55,927 bases of DNA. Origin: Melioribacteraceae bacterium. Lineage in GTDB: Bacteria > Bacteroidota > Ignavibacteria > Ignavibacteriales > Melioribacteraceae. The notes beneath the pieces are model-generated. The model saw only the letters and a program-made list of their open reading frames with translations, was not told where the DNA came from and made no database searches. Below, piece after piece: positions 17,729-26,862 of the stretch. Each line of letters opens with the position of its first letter. Position 1 is the first letter of the stretch. The translations under genes were made by a program, and so were the position numbers. The stretch spans positions 1 to 55,927 of the forward strand of contig JAGFIY010000139.1 in NCBI GenBank assembly GCA_024103215.1, written 5' to 3'.

Positions 17729-19078
17729 ATGAAAAAAACCAGCGTATATATAGAAACTTACGGCTGCCAGATGAATCTTGCCGATACAGAAGTTGTTCTC
17801 GGTGTTCTCAACTCAAAAGGGTACAAAGTTGCTGATAATATCGAAGATGCGGGAATTGTGCTGCTTAATACTTGTAGTATCAGAGAAAATGCCGAGCAGC
17901 GAATTTACGGCAGATTGGGCAACTTAAAAAAACTTAAGGATAAAAATCCCGAAACCGTTATCGGAATACTTGGATGTATGGCTGAAAGACTTAGAGATGA
18001 TCTTGTAGACAAGAGGAAGATGGTCGACCTAGTCGTAGGTCCAGACGAATACAGAAGAATTCCCGAATATATTGACGAAGCCTTTGGAGGCGGAAAAGGC
18101 ATTGGTGTAAAACTTTCAAGAACAGAAACGTATGACGATATTATCCCTTACCGTGAAGAAGGACTTTCTGCATGGATTTCAGTTATGCGCGGCTGCGATA
18201 AATTTTGCACTTTTTGTGTTGTCCCTTTTACAAGAGGAAGGGAACGCAGTCGTAACTTGGAATCAGTTGTAGAGGAAATCAAACAACTATCCGAACGGGG
18301 ATTTAAGGAAGTGACGCTCCTTGGTCAAAACGTAAATTCATATAATGATAACAATAGAGATTTTGCCGATCTGCTAGCAGCAGCGGCTTCTGTTGACGGA
18401 TCAATAAGAGTCAGGTTTACTACATCGCATCCACAGGATCTTTCGGATAAACTTCTATACACAATCGCTGAATATCCGAATCTTTGTAATTATATCCATC
18501 TCCCTGTTCAATCCGGATCAAACAGAATTTTAGAACTTATGAATAGAACTTATACGATAGAACATTATCTTAATTTGATTGGTAAAGCAAAAAAGATAAT
18601 TCCTGGTGTAAGTTTTTCGACTGATATAATTTCGGGATTTCCGACTGAGACATTTGAAGATCATTTGATGACTCTCGATGTAATGGAAAAAGTACGTTAC
18701 GATGGAGCTTATATGTTCAAATACTCCGCTCGCGAAGGAACTAAAGCATATAAAATGGAAGATGATGTTGATGACACAACAAAAACTAAACGTCTCAATG
18801 AAATTATCGATCTCCAGCAGCGAATTTCTTATGAAGTAAACCAAGAACTAATTGGGAAAGAAGAGATTGTTCTGGTTGAGGGTTTCAGCAAAAAATCAGA
18901 TTTATTTTATTCCGGAAGAACAGACAGCAACAAGGTTGTTGTTTTCCCGATTAATAAGGAAATAAATGTTGGGGACTATGTGAGAACCAAGATAACGAGA
19001 GCAACATCGGGAACATTGTTTGCCGATGATTCAAACTTGGTGCAAGTGCGTTCGGTGAGAGAATCTATAACTGCGTAA
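17729..19078 (+). CDS. miaB: tRNA-2-methylthio-N6-dimethylallyladenosine synthase MiaB
   Basis: 449 aa radical-SAM methylthiotransferase that adds a methylthio group to i6A37 of tRNAs reading UNN codons. The N-terminal UPF0004 domain has three cluster cysteines (ETYGCQMN, LLNTCSIREN, LGCMAER). The radical SAM CxxxCxxC is in GCDKFCTFCVVPFTRGRE. A C-terminal TRAM domain (about 375-440) binds RNA. The sequence is more MiaB-like than MtaB/RimO-like (GCQMN, RENAEQR). It sits 8 nt before the SPOR gene, near the front of a long operon. Confidence 0.95.
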   Translation: MKKTSVYIETYGCQMNLADTEVVLGVLNSKGYKVADNIEDAGIVLLNTCSIRENAEQRIYGRLGNLKKLKDKNPETVIGILGCMAERLRDDLVDKRKMVDLVVGPDEYRRIPEYIDEAFGGGKGIGVKLSRTETYDDIIPYREEGLSAWISVMRGCDKFCTFCVVPFTRGRERSRNLESVVEEIKQLSERGFKEVTLLGQNVNSYNDNNRDFADLLAAAASVDGSIRVRFTTSHPQDLSDKLLYTIAEYPNLCNYIHLPVQSGSNRILELMNRTYTIEHYLNLIGKAKKIIPGVSFSTDIISGFPTETFEDHLMTLDVMEKVRYDGAYMFKYSAREGTKAYKMEDDVDDTTKTKRLNEIIDLQQRISYEVNQELIGKEEIVLVEGFSKKSDLFYSGRTDSNKVVVFPINKEINVGDYVRTKITRATSGTLFADDSNLVQVRSVRESITA

Positions 19079-19086
19079 ATTTATAA

Positions 19087-19785
19087 ATGAACCCCATAAA
19101 ATATTTTTTGATTCTGCTTTTTCTATCGACCGTAATAATAACCGGACAGGAAATTGATATTGTTCCCGAACTTAAAATGATAGAAGAAGGCAAGATAGAT
19201 GAAGCACAGGAATCACTCGCATCTTTGCTTTCCTCAAGTCCGAATGACCCATCTGTAATTTTTCTTGACGGTGTTTTAACCGAAGAAGGCGAATCAGCTC
19301 TGGAAAAATTCGAAGCTGTTTATAATAATTTTCCATCAAGCCGCTATGCCGATGCCGCTCTTTATCGTATTTTTTCGTTTTACTATGCATTGGGAATTTA
19401 TAATCGAGCTGAAGATTATCTCGACAAGCTAAAATCCGAATATCCTAAATCTCCTTACATAAAAGCCGCAGATAGAACAATTCCCGACGAAGATGCCTCA
19501 ATAATTACTGATACAAAACCAACTATTGAACAAACAGTAAAACAGAGTGGGAACTTCACAGTTCAAGCAGGAGCATTTTTAAACATGAACAACGCACAAA
19601 AGCTGCAAGAAAATCTTCAAAGCTCCGGTTATCTTGTTGAAATTTTCCCGAAGGAGGTCGGCGGTTCAATCCTAAATGTTGTTACCGTCGGAAGATTTGA
19701 AAACCCCGAAGAAGCACAAAGTTTGATTCAATATTTAAAATCAACATACGATCTCAACGGAAGAATTATCGCACTGCCCGAGTAA
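19087..19785 (+). CDS. SPOR-domain envelope protein with TPR-like repeats
   Basis: 232 aa. Signal peptide (about 1-20). TPR-like helices (about 25-130; RYADAALYRIFSFYYALGIYNRAEDYLDKL), a short acidic linker and a C-terminal SPOR domain (about 152-230; GNFTVQAGAFLNMNNAQKLQENL). SPOR domains bind septal peptidoglycan stripped of stem peptides, so a place at the division site is inferred from the family. 5 nt before the next gene. Confidence 0.85.
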   Translation: MNPIKYFLILLFLSTVIITGQEIDIVPELKMIEEGKIDEAQESLASLLSSSPNDPSVIFLDGVLTEEGESALEKFEAVYNNFPSSRYADAALYRIFSFYYALGIYNRAEDYLDKLKSEYPKSPYIKAADRTIPDEDASIITDTKPTIEQTVKQSGNFTVQAGAFLNMNNAQKLQENLQSSGYLVEIFPKEVGGSILNVVTVGRFENPEEAQSLIQYLKSTYDLNGRIIALPE

Positions 19786-19790
19786 TCCGG

Positions 19791-20552
19791 ATGAAAATAA
19801 AATTTATAGGAACAAGCTCCGGTAAAACAAGCTTAAGGAGATTTCATTCTTCGATATTAATTTCATCATCGGGAAAAAATATACTAATTGATGCAGGGGA
19901 TTCCGTTGCCAGGGCTCTTTTAAACTGCTCTGTGAATATCCTATCCATAGATTCAATTTTTATCACTCATTTGCATTCTGATCACATTGCAGGACTCCCC
20001 TCGCTTATAACACAAATGAAATTATCCGGCAGAGAAGAAGAATTGCGGATTTTTACGGTTCCAAATTCAACTAATCATATAAAAAATATCCTCAATACTT
20101 GCTATCTTTTCGAGGAAGGTTTGAATTTTTCGATCATTTACAGTGAATTCAAACTTTCCGACTGGAATCATCTTAATGATGAGATTGAATTTTATCCGAT
20201 ACAAAATTCTCATATTTCTAATAAACTTAATGTATCTTATGATCAGCAATTTATTTCAGTTAGTTTGGTTTTCTCGGTTGAGACTAAAGTGATTTTGTAT
20301 TCATCTGATATCGGCGGAAAAAATGATTTAAATCTTTTTACCGGTTTTAATTCTGATATAATGATTTTGGAATGTACGCATGTAACTACTGACGAAATAT
20401 CAAGTTATATAAAACTGAGCGGGTGCAAAAATATAATTCTTACACATATCCCTGACGAAACCGAAGAGAAGCTTGAAAAATTTGTGAACAAATTCGATGT
20501 TAAAGATGTAAAATTATCTCTTGCCAAAGATGGGTTAAGTTTAAATATTTGA
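19791..20552 (+). CDS. Metallo-beta-lactamase-fold hydrolase (RNase Z-like)
   Basis: 253 aa. The metal motif HxHxDH is seen in FITHLHSDHIAGL (about 61-66), with further ligands in SSDIGG and the LTHIPD segment. The N-terminal MKIKFIGTSSGKTSLRRFHSS is like RNase Z / cyclic-phosphodiesterase relatives. The long flexible exosite arm of true tRNase Z is not obvious, so a tRNA 3'-processing role is uncertain. The stop codon lies 2 nt before the ATG of the sigma-54 activator. Confidence 0.82.
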   Translation: MKIKFIGTSSGKTSLRRFHSSILISSSGKNILIDAGDSVARALLNCSVNILSIDSIFITHLHSDHIAGLPSLITQMKLSGREEELRIFTVPNSTNHIKNILNTCYLFEEGLNFSIIYSEFKLSDWNHLNDEIEFYPIQNSHISNKLNVSYDQQFISVSLVFSVETKVILYSSDIGGKNDLNLFTGFNSDIMILECTHVTTDEISSYIKLSGCKNIILTHIPDETEEKLEKFVNKFDVKDVKLSLAKDGLSLNI

Positions 20553-20554
20553 CA

Positions 20555-21664
20555 ATGACAGGTAAAGAATTCCAAAAGAAATACGGCATTATTGGCAGAT
20601 CGAAAGAAATTAAAGATCTTGTCGATATAATTATGCAGGTTGCCGAATCAGATATCTCTGTTCTTATTACAGGCAGCAGCGGGGTTGGAAAAGAAGTTTT
20701 CGCGCGTGCAATCCATGGTTATAGCAAAAGGAAGAACAAGGATCTAGTAAGCGTAAATTGTGGTGCTATCCCCGAGGGAATTTTAGAAAGTGAACTCTTC
20801 GGTCATAAAAAGGGTTCATTTACGGGTGCCGTTGAAAATAGGAAAGGTTATTTCGAAATTGCAGACGGAGGGACTCTCTTTCTTGATGAACTTGCCGAAA
20901 TGCCTCTTACAACGCAAGTTAAACTTCTGCGTGTTCTCGAAACCGGAGAAATAATGCCTCTCGGAAGTGAAAAGGTAACGAAAGTAAATGTAAGAATAAT
21001 TGCTGCAACAAATAAAAACCTTCAAACCGAAGTCGATTCAAAAAGATTCAGAAGCGATTTGTACTTTAGACTAAAAGCCGTCTCGCTTCACATTCCAGAA
21101 CTAAGAAAAAGACCTGAAGACATTCCCATACTTGCAAATCATTTTCTGCTTCAATATGCCGAAAACAATAAGCTTGGAACTTTGGAAATCTCCCATGACG
21201 CATTGGATTTTTTAACAAACTATTCCTGGCCCGGAAACGTGCGTGAGCTTAAGAACGTGATTGAATCAGCAGCAGCATTGACAAAATCGGGCATTTTGGG
21301 CGTTAACGATTTTGCCTATTTAACCGAACCTCAAAGTTTTGAGGAATCAAGATTCCTTCCGATTCACTCGAATAAATCTCCGGAAACCATCGATAGAGAA
21401 ATTATACTAAAAGCGTTGATCGAGATAAAAAATGATCTTAACCAATTGAAATCGATGGCTGCAAAAGCTGTTGTTTCCGAAGATGTTAATTATTCGAGAG
21501 TAGAAAATTTCAGCGAAGTAAAATCGCTTGCTCAGCTAGAAAAAGAAGCCATCAGAAATGCGCTGGAATTTACAAAGTGGAACAAAAGAAAAGCGGCTAA
21601 AATACTTGGAATAAGCGAAAGAACTCTTCACCGTAAGATTAAGGAATATGAGATTTATGATTAA
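20555..21664 (+). CDS. Sigma-54-dependent activator lacking a sensor domain
   Basis: About 369 aa. The AAA+ domain begins almost at the N-terminus: Walker A GSSGVGKE (about 40-47), the sigma-54 contact loop GSFTGA, Walker B GGTLFLDELAEM and a sensor II region with SWPGNVRELKN. A Fis-type helix-turn-helix ends the protein (RKAAKILGISERTLHRKIKEYE). There is no receiver, GAF or PAS domain, as in PspF, so control would be by a partner protein or by amount. ATG at 20555 is preferred to a TTG at 20549 that overlaps the previous stop. Confidence 0.93.
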   Translation: MTGKEFQKKYGIIGRSKEIKDLVDIIMQVAESDISVLITGSSGVGKEVFARAIHGYSKRKNKDLVSVNCGAIPEGILESELFGHKKGSFTGAVENRKGYFEIADGGTLFLDELAEMPLTTQVKLLRVLETGEIMPLGSEKVTKVNVRIIAATNKNLQTEVDSKRFRSDLYFRLKAVSLHIPELRKRPEDIPILANHFLLQYAENNKLGTLEISHDALDFLTNYSWPGNVRELKNVIESAAALTKSGILGVNDFAYLTEPQSFEESRFLPIHSNKSPETIDREIILKALIEIKNDLNQLKSMAAKAVVSEDVNYSRVENFSEVKSLAQLEKEAIRNALEFTKWNKRKAAKILGISERTLHRKIKEYEIYD

Positions 21665-22163
21665 GAAATATCGAATATTTACACTATTTTTCTTAATGTC
21701 TTTTGTCGCGGCTTGTTCTTACTCGTTCACGGGAGCCTCGGTTCCGGCACATTTAAAAACAATTGCGATTCCAATGTTTAAAGATAACTCCGGTTCCGGT
21801 GAGCCTGACTTGAACAGCAAATTTACTTTTGAGACAACTCAACGATTTATTGAGGATAATACTTTACAAGTTTCCGATAAAATTAATGCGGATGCAATTA
21901 TTGAGTGTACAATTTCGAGATTTTCTGATACACAAGCTGCGATAACTGGAAACGAAACCGTATCGCTAAGAAGAGTTGAGCTGCAAGTAAGAGTCGTTTA
22001 TAAAGATTTAGTAATGAAAAAAACAGTGTTTGATCAAACGTTTAAAAATTTCTCTGATTATCAGAATGAGGGCGATATTACCACTAACCGCCAAAACGCA
22101 ATTGAGGAAACGATTAAAAAAATAAGTGAAGACATTCTTTTGGGGGTTGTATCAAATTGGTAA
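21648..22163 (+). CDS. lptE: LptE-family outer-membrane lipoprotein
   Basis: 171 aa. A basic start, a hydrophobic signal and a lipobox ending in FVAACSYSF (Cys near 23) mark a lipoprotein. The mature part (FTGASVPAHLKTIAIPMFKD, TIECTISRFSDTQAA) matches the LptE family, which with LptD places lipopolysaccharide in the outer leaflet. lptD is not in the window. The start overlaps the activator gene by 17 nt, or 8 nt if the second Met at 21657 is used. Confidence 0.82.
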   Translation: MRFMIKKYRIFTLFFLMSFVAACSYSFTGASVPAHLKTIAIPMFKDNSGSGEPDLNSKFTFETTQRFIEDNTLQVSDKINADAIIECTISRFSDTQAAITGNETVSLRRVELQVRVVYKDLVMKKTVFDQTFKNFSDYQNEGDITTNRQNAIEETIKKISEDILLGVVSNW

Positions 22164-22180
22164 TAACTTTAGGTGAATAA

Positions 22181-23647
22181 ATGTTACTCGATGAAATTGT
22201 ATTAGTCTCGTATATTATATCTTTGACCGTCTTGCTTGTCTTCGCAAGCCACGGGTTTATAATGATTTACTATCATAATAAGTATCAGAAAAATATCCCA
22301 ACAGAGATTGAGGAAATAATAGAAAACAAGTATGTAACAATTCAACTTCCGCTTTACAACGAAATGTACGTTGCGGAAAGATTGATTAATGCTGTTTGCG
22401 AAATTGAGTTTCCGAAAGACCAGCTCGAAATTCAAGTGCTTGACGATTCAACCGACGAAACAGTAGATGTTGTAAGAAAAGTAGTTGAAGAAAAACAAAA
22501 ACAAGGTTTTGACATTGTTCACATCCATAGAACCAATAGACAAGGTTTTAAAGCGGGCGCATTGAAAGAAGGTCTGCAAAAAGCAAAGGGTGATTACATT
22601 GCAATTTTCGATGCGGATTTTATTCCACAGAAAGATTTTCTTAAAAGAACTTTACGATATTTTGTCAACGATAAAATTGGAATGGTTCAAACAAGATGGG
22701 AACACCTTAACGAGAATTATTCAATTCTAACAAAGATTCAAGCCCTCGCTCTTGACGGACATTTTGTTATCGAACAGTCGGTAAGAAATAAAGCCGGATT
22801 CTTTATTAACTTCAACGGAACCGGTGGTATGTGGCGGAAAGAATGTATTATCGATGCCGGCAATTGGCATGCTGATACAATTACCGAAGATCTTGATTTA
22901 AGTTATAGGGCACAATTGCGCGGATGGAAATTTGTATATCTCCGCGATTTTACAACCCCTGCCGAACTTCCCAGCGAAATGAATGCATTGAAAGCTCAGC
23001 AGTTCAGATGGACAAAAGGTGCTATCGAAACCGCCAAAAAAATTCTTCCTCTCGTTTGGAAGGCAAACATCCCGCTTCGAATTAAACTTCAATCGACGTT
23101 TCATCTCACAAACAATATTGTTTTCCCGTTCATACTTCTTGCGGGAATTTTGAATGTGCCTCTGATATTTATAAAAAACAGCGGACCTTATGAAAACTTT
23201 TTTAATTTCATGTCGATTTTCGTGATTGCATTCATAAGTTCTTTCTTGATGTATCTTTTTGCACAAAAAGATATACACAAAGATTGGAGAAAGAAAATAG
23301 CTCTCTTTCCGCTATTTATGGCAGGCAGTATGGGGTTTGCGGTAAATAACTCCCGTGCCGTTTTCGAAGGGTTTATGAACAGAAAAAGTGAGTTTGTAAG
23401 AACCCCAAAATTTAAAGTTACCGGAAAGGACGATAAATTAACAACCAACAAATATTTTAAGTCAACCAAGATCGATAATTCAGCATTCATCGAATTAATT
23501 CTTGCCGTTTATTGTTTTATCGGTGTGGGAGCATCAATTTATTTTGCGGAAATAGCAGCAATTCCATTTCAACTTATGTTCTTTATTGGTTTTGCCTGCG
23601 TTTCTATTTTGTCATTTAAACATTCATTAATTAAAAACACAGAATGA
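22181..23647 (+). CDS. Membrane-bound family 2 glycosyltransferase
   Basis: 488 aa processive-type GT2. An N-terminal helix (about 8-30) precedes the catalytic domain with VQLPLYNE, VLDDSTDET, the DxD-like FDADFIP, TEDLDLSYRAQLRGW and QQFRWTKGA (Q/RxxRW). Four C-terminal membrane helices follow. The nearest relatives by motif are cellulose synthase/CsgA-like and beta-glucan synthases. The product is probably an envelope glycan or glycolipid, but donor and acceptor cannot be read from the sequence. Confidence 0.92.
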   Translation: MLLDEIVLVSYIISLTVLLVFASHGFIMIYYHNKYQKNIPTEIEEIIENKYVTIQLPLYNEMYVAERLINAVCEIEFPKDQLEIQVLDDSTDETVDVVRKVVEEKQKQGFDIVHIHRTNRQGFKAGALKEGLQKAKGDYIAIFDADFIPQKDFLKRTLRYFVNDKIGMVQTRWEHLNENYSILTKIQALALDGHFVIEQSVRNKAGFFINFNGTGGMWRKECIIDAGNWHADTITEDLDLSYRAQLRGWKFVYLRDFTTPAELPSEMNALKAQQFRWTKGAIETAKKILPLVWKANIPLRIKLQSTFHLTNNIVFPFILLAGILNVPLIFIKNSGPYENFFNFMSIFVIAFISSFLMYLFAQKDIHKDWRKKIALFPLFMAGSMGFAVNNSRAVFEGFMNRKSEFVRTPKFKVTGKDDKLTTNKYFKSTKIDNSAFIELILAVYCFIGVGASIYFAEIAAIPFQLMFFIGFACVSILSFKHSLIKNTE

Positions 23648-24384
23648 TGAATAAAGTATCCACGGATAAATTTGCATTAATATATCAATTTAACAAAAGT
23701 TCACCGCTGTTTGCTCGCGTTGCAGCTGAAGCACTAAATAAAAATTTTCCGGAAAAAGCAATTCAAATAATTGAAGAAGGATTGAAAATTCATCCGGATT
23801 ATCCAACAGCGTATTTAGTCTACTCCAAAGCACTCGCAGAAAAGGGAGAATTTGATAACGCACGTGAGGCTTTGAAACGTGTTTTGGAACTTCTTGAAGA
23901 TGAAAAAACTTACAATTATTATATTAGTGAAATTGAAAGAATTGAGAGAGAAAAAGATATTGATCCGAAACAGACATCGTTTGTTGGTGGGAATTTGGTT
24001 GAAGATCAATCTTTTTCAGTATTCAGTGCAGATAATTATACCGACAGAATCCAGGAGGAAAATTTTAATGTTTCCTCCAAATCGATTGAAGAGAATCTCG
24101 ATAGTCTTATAGATGAGCTGAACGAAGCAAAACTCTCAATCCAAGAATCGGACAGCGATGAGATAGAAAAGAAAGATCAAGATGATGATATCCTTTCAGA
24201 CGAAATCATTGAAGAAAGATCATCAAAATTTATATCCGAGACTTTAGCTGACATTTATCTCTCACAAGGTAGTTTAACGCAAGCCAAAAATATTTATCTT
24301 AAACTGATGGAGATCGAACCGGAAAAAAAGGAAAGATTCCTGAATAAGATTAAGATGATCGACGGTCAGTTGAAAAATGAATAA
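23644..24384 (+). CDS. TPR-repeat protein
   Basis: 246 aa, no signal peptide. TPR-like units lie at the N-terminus (about 20-90; AIQIIEEGLKIHPDYPTAYLVYSKALAEKGEFDNAREALKRV split over two repeats) and C-terminus (about 190-235). A long acidic, low-complexity linker joins them (ESDSDEIEKKDQDDD). It overlaps the glycosyltransferase by 4 nt (ATGA), so the two are translationally coupled. An adaptor for the glycosyltransferase is an inference from position only. Confidence 0.85.
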   Translation: MMNKVSTDKFALIYQFNKSSPLFARVAAEALNKNFPEKAIQIIEEGLKIHPDYPTAYLVYSKALAEKGEFDNAREALKRVLELLEDEKTYNYYISEIERIEREKDIDPKQTSFVGGNLVEDQSFSVFSADNYTDRIQEENFNVSSKSIEENLDSLIDELNEAKLSIQESDSDEIEKKDQDDDILSDEIIEERSSKFISETLADIYLSQGSLTQAKNIYLKLMEIEPEKKERFLNKIKMIDGQLKNE

Positions 24385-24401
24385 AAATACTTCGTCAATT
24401 G

Positions 24402-25016
24402 ATGGAACATTCTTTCCAAAAAAATATCCTCCCAAAAAGTTTTTACACTCAGTCTGTTCTAACGGTAGCTGAAAATTTGCTCGGAAAAATTTTCGTTAGA
24501 AAAATTACCAACAGTATTATTTCAGCAAAGATCGTCGAAGTAGAAGCTTATGACGGAAGCATCGACGAAGCTGCCCATACATACAGAGGAAAAACCCAAC
24601 GCAATAAACTTATGTTCGAAGAGGGCGGAATTTTATACGTATATTTCATATATGGAAATCACTATTGTGCAAATGTTGTTACCGGAAACAAAAATGAAGG
24701 AAAAGCCGTTTTGATTAGAGCCGCAGAACCAATTGAAGGAATTGATAGAATGGCTATAAACCGTTTTGGAAGAAAATGCTTGAATAGAAAAGAGTATATA
24801 AACTTGACTAACGGTCCCGGTAAGTTTTGTAAATCATTCGGAATCAATAAATCACATGGTGGAGTCGACTTGTTGTCAGAAAACATTTTTATTCTGAATA
24901 ATGATAAGTTGCCAAAAGATAAGATTATTAAAACCACCAGAATAGGAATTACCAGATCAAAAGAATTTAACTGGCGGTTTTACATTAAGGACAATCCATT
25001 CGTCTCCAAACCATGA
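24402..25016 (+). CDS. mpg: 3-methyladenine DNA glycosylase (AAG/Mpg family)
   Basis: About 204 aa. It removes alkylated purines in base excision repair. Diagnostic segments: KIVEVEAYDGSIDEAAHTYRGKT with the catalytic Glu, RNKLMFEEGGILYVYFIYG, CANVV and LTNGPGKFCKSFGI. The length is normal for bacterial members. It sits within an envelope operon and overlaps the GT9 gene by 4 nt, so co-transcription looks accidental or conserved by position. TTG at 24399 is an alternative start. Confidence 0.93.
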   Translation: MEHSFQKNILPKSFYTQSVLTVAENLLGKIFVRKITNSIISAKIVEVEAYDGSIDEAAHTYRGKTQRNKLMFEEGGILYVYFIYGNHYCANVVTGNKNEGKAVLIRAAEPIEGIDRMAINRFGRKCLNRKEYINLTNGPGKFCKSFGINKSHGGVDLLSENIFILNNDKLPKDKIIKTTRIGITRSKEFNWRFYIKDNPFVSKP

Positions 25017-26029
25017 GAACCCCCAAAAATATTCTAATCGTAAGAACTGACCGTATCGGGGATGTCATTCTTACATTACCTATAGCCGGAATAATCAAGA
25101 AGAAATATCCCGAATCGAAAATTACGTTCATGATAAAAGAATATACATCCGAGCTTGTTAAGGTAAATTCGTTCATTGATGATATAATTGTTTTTGATAA
25201 TTATAATTTTAAAGGTCTTCTTAAAGAATTAAGAACAAAAAATTTTGATACAGCTATCACAGTTTATCCACGTTTCGAAATTGCTTTATTGCTTTTTTTA
25301 GCAGGGATCAAATTAAGGGTGGGAACAGGATATAGATGGTACTCTTTTTTGTTCAACAGAAAAACTTATGATCACAGAAAAACCGGTGAAAGACACGAAC
25401 TTGAATACAATGTAAGACTGCTTAAACATATCGATATTGAATATACTCCAAAAAGAGGAAGCGTTGATTTCAATTTTATTGTTGATAAAGCAAGCAGAAA
25501 ATACATTGATGATTTGCTTTCAAAAAACAATTTTAATTCTAAAAAGAAAATTATAATTATTCATCCCGGAAGCAAAGGAAGTGCGGTTGATCTTCCCATA
25601 GAAAAATTTAATCGAATCATAAACGTACTTTCGGCTCAAGTTAACATCCAAATTATATTAACAGGTAGCAAAGAGGAAACCGAAACATGTAATTCCTTGA
25701 CGAAACGAGGTGTCATAAATCTTGCGGGAAAATTAACATTGATGCAGCTTGCCGCGTTAATTGATTCATCTCACATTTTAATAGCAAATTCAACTGGACC
25801 AATCCACATTGCTGCGGCATTAAACAAAAATATAGTTGGATTTTATCCCAAAATTGCATCAATGTCACCGACAAGATGGGGACCATTTTCAGCAAAAGCA
25901 AAATTTTATCAACCAAAATTAGACTGTAACAACTGCACTAGGAAACAATGTGAAGAACTCAATTGTATGAACAGCATCGAGGTGGAGGAAGTGACTAATT
26001 ATATTCTTTCATTGGTAAAGGAGAATTAA
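25013..26029 (+). CDS. Family 9 glycosyltransferase (heptosyltransferase-like)
   Basis: 338 aa, GT-B fold. The N-terminal NILIVRTDRIGDVILTLPI and C-terminal NSTGPIHIAAALNKNIVGFYP are classic for LPS core heptosyltransferases (GT9). A cysteine cluster, CNNCTRKQCEELNC, near the C-terminus is typical of one GT9 subgroup. It probably adds a sugar to an LPS core or lipid-linked glycan at the inner membrane, in keeping with lptE in the same operon. Confidence 0.93.
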   Translation: MRTPKNILIVRTDRIGDVILTLPIAGIIKKKYPESKITFMIKEYTSELVKVNSFIDDIIVFDNYNFKGLLKELRTKNFDTAITVYPRFEIALLLFLAGIKLRVGTGYRWYSFLFNRKTYDHRKTGERHELEYNVRLLKHIDIEYTPKRGSVDFNFIVDKASRKYIDDLLSKNNFNSKKKIIIIHPGSKGSAVDLPIEKFNRIINVLSAQVNIQIILTGSKEETETCNSLTKRGVINLAGKLTLMQLAALIDSSHILIANSTGPIHIAAALNKNIVGFYPKIASMSPTRWGPFSAKAKFYQPKLDCNNCTRKQCEELNCMNSIEVEEVTNYILSLVKEN

Positions 26030-26818
26030 ATGAGACATTTTATTTTCGGAGCTGCGGTGTTTTTCCTCACCTCATCTGTTCAATTATTTGGGCAGGGATC
26101 TGTTTCGGAATTTCGTATAATAAAAAATAATGCTTTCGATGTGGGTGAAAAACTTACGTTTGATGTCAACTATGGTTTTGTTACCGCCGGAGAAGCTGTT
26201 ATGGAAGTTTCGGAAAAGAAAACAATTTCCGGACGCGAGGCATACAAAATAAATTTCAGTGTTAATTCCGTTGGTACATTCGACCCAATCTACAAAGTAC
26301 GCGATAGATATGTAACGTATCTCGATGTTGAGGGCTTGTTTCCTTGGCGGTTTGAACAACATATCCGTGAAGGCGGATACACGAGAGATTTTTCTGCATA
26401 CTTTGATCAACGAAGAGGTTTCGCAAAAACCTCCGAGGGAACTTATGATATTCCTCCTTACGTTAACGATATAGTTTCTGCCTTTTACCTTGCAAGAACT
26501 TTTAACTTCAGCGACCTAAACCCCGGTGATAAGTTTAATTTAGAAAACTTCTATAAAGATAAAGTCTATCCATTGGATGTTGTTTTTCTTGGGCGCGAAA
26601 CAATTAAAGTTGAAGCCGGAACTTTTGACTGCATAATTGTTGAACCTCTAGTTCAAGAAGGTGGCTTGTTCAAAAGTGAGGGAAACATAATCGTTTGGCT
26701 TAGCGATGATGATCTTCGTATTCCAGTTAAAGTAAAAAGTAAAATTGTGATCGGGGCCATTGATGCAGAACTGACCGCCTATGAAGGCTTGATTGGAGAA
26801 CTCACTTCTAAGAAATAA
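26030..26818 (+). CDS. DUF3108 secreted protein
   Basis: 262 aa with a signal peptide (about 1-21, ending at LFGQGS). The mature part is beta-rich: FDVGEKLTFDVNYGFVTAGEAVMEV and WLSDDDLRIPVKVKSKIVIGAIDAEL are the ends of a DUF3108 domain. The family is periplasmic and of unproven role, often next to LPS or envelope genes. The ATG directly follows the previous stop, with AAAGGAG as ribosome-binding site. Confidence 0.87.
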   Translation: MRHFIFGAAVFFLTSSVQLFGQGSVSEFRIIKNNAFDVGEKLTFDVNYGFVTAGEAVMEVSEKKTISGREAYKINFSVNSVGTFDPIYKVRDRYVTYLDVEGLFPWRFEQHIREGGYTRDFSAYFDQRRGFAKTSEGTYDIPPYVNDIVSAFYLARTFNFSDLNPGDKFNLENFYKDKVYPLDVVFLGRETIKVEAGTFDCIIVEPLVQEGGLFKSEGNIIVWLSDDDLRIPVKVKSKIVIGAIDAELTAYEGLIGELTSKK

Positions 26819-26862
26819 CTTTTAGGAATTTCATCCGGCTTTTCATTATTTTTTGCCTCAAT

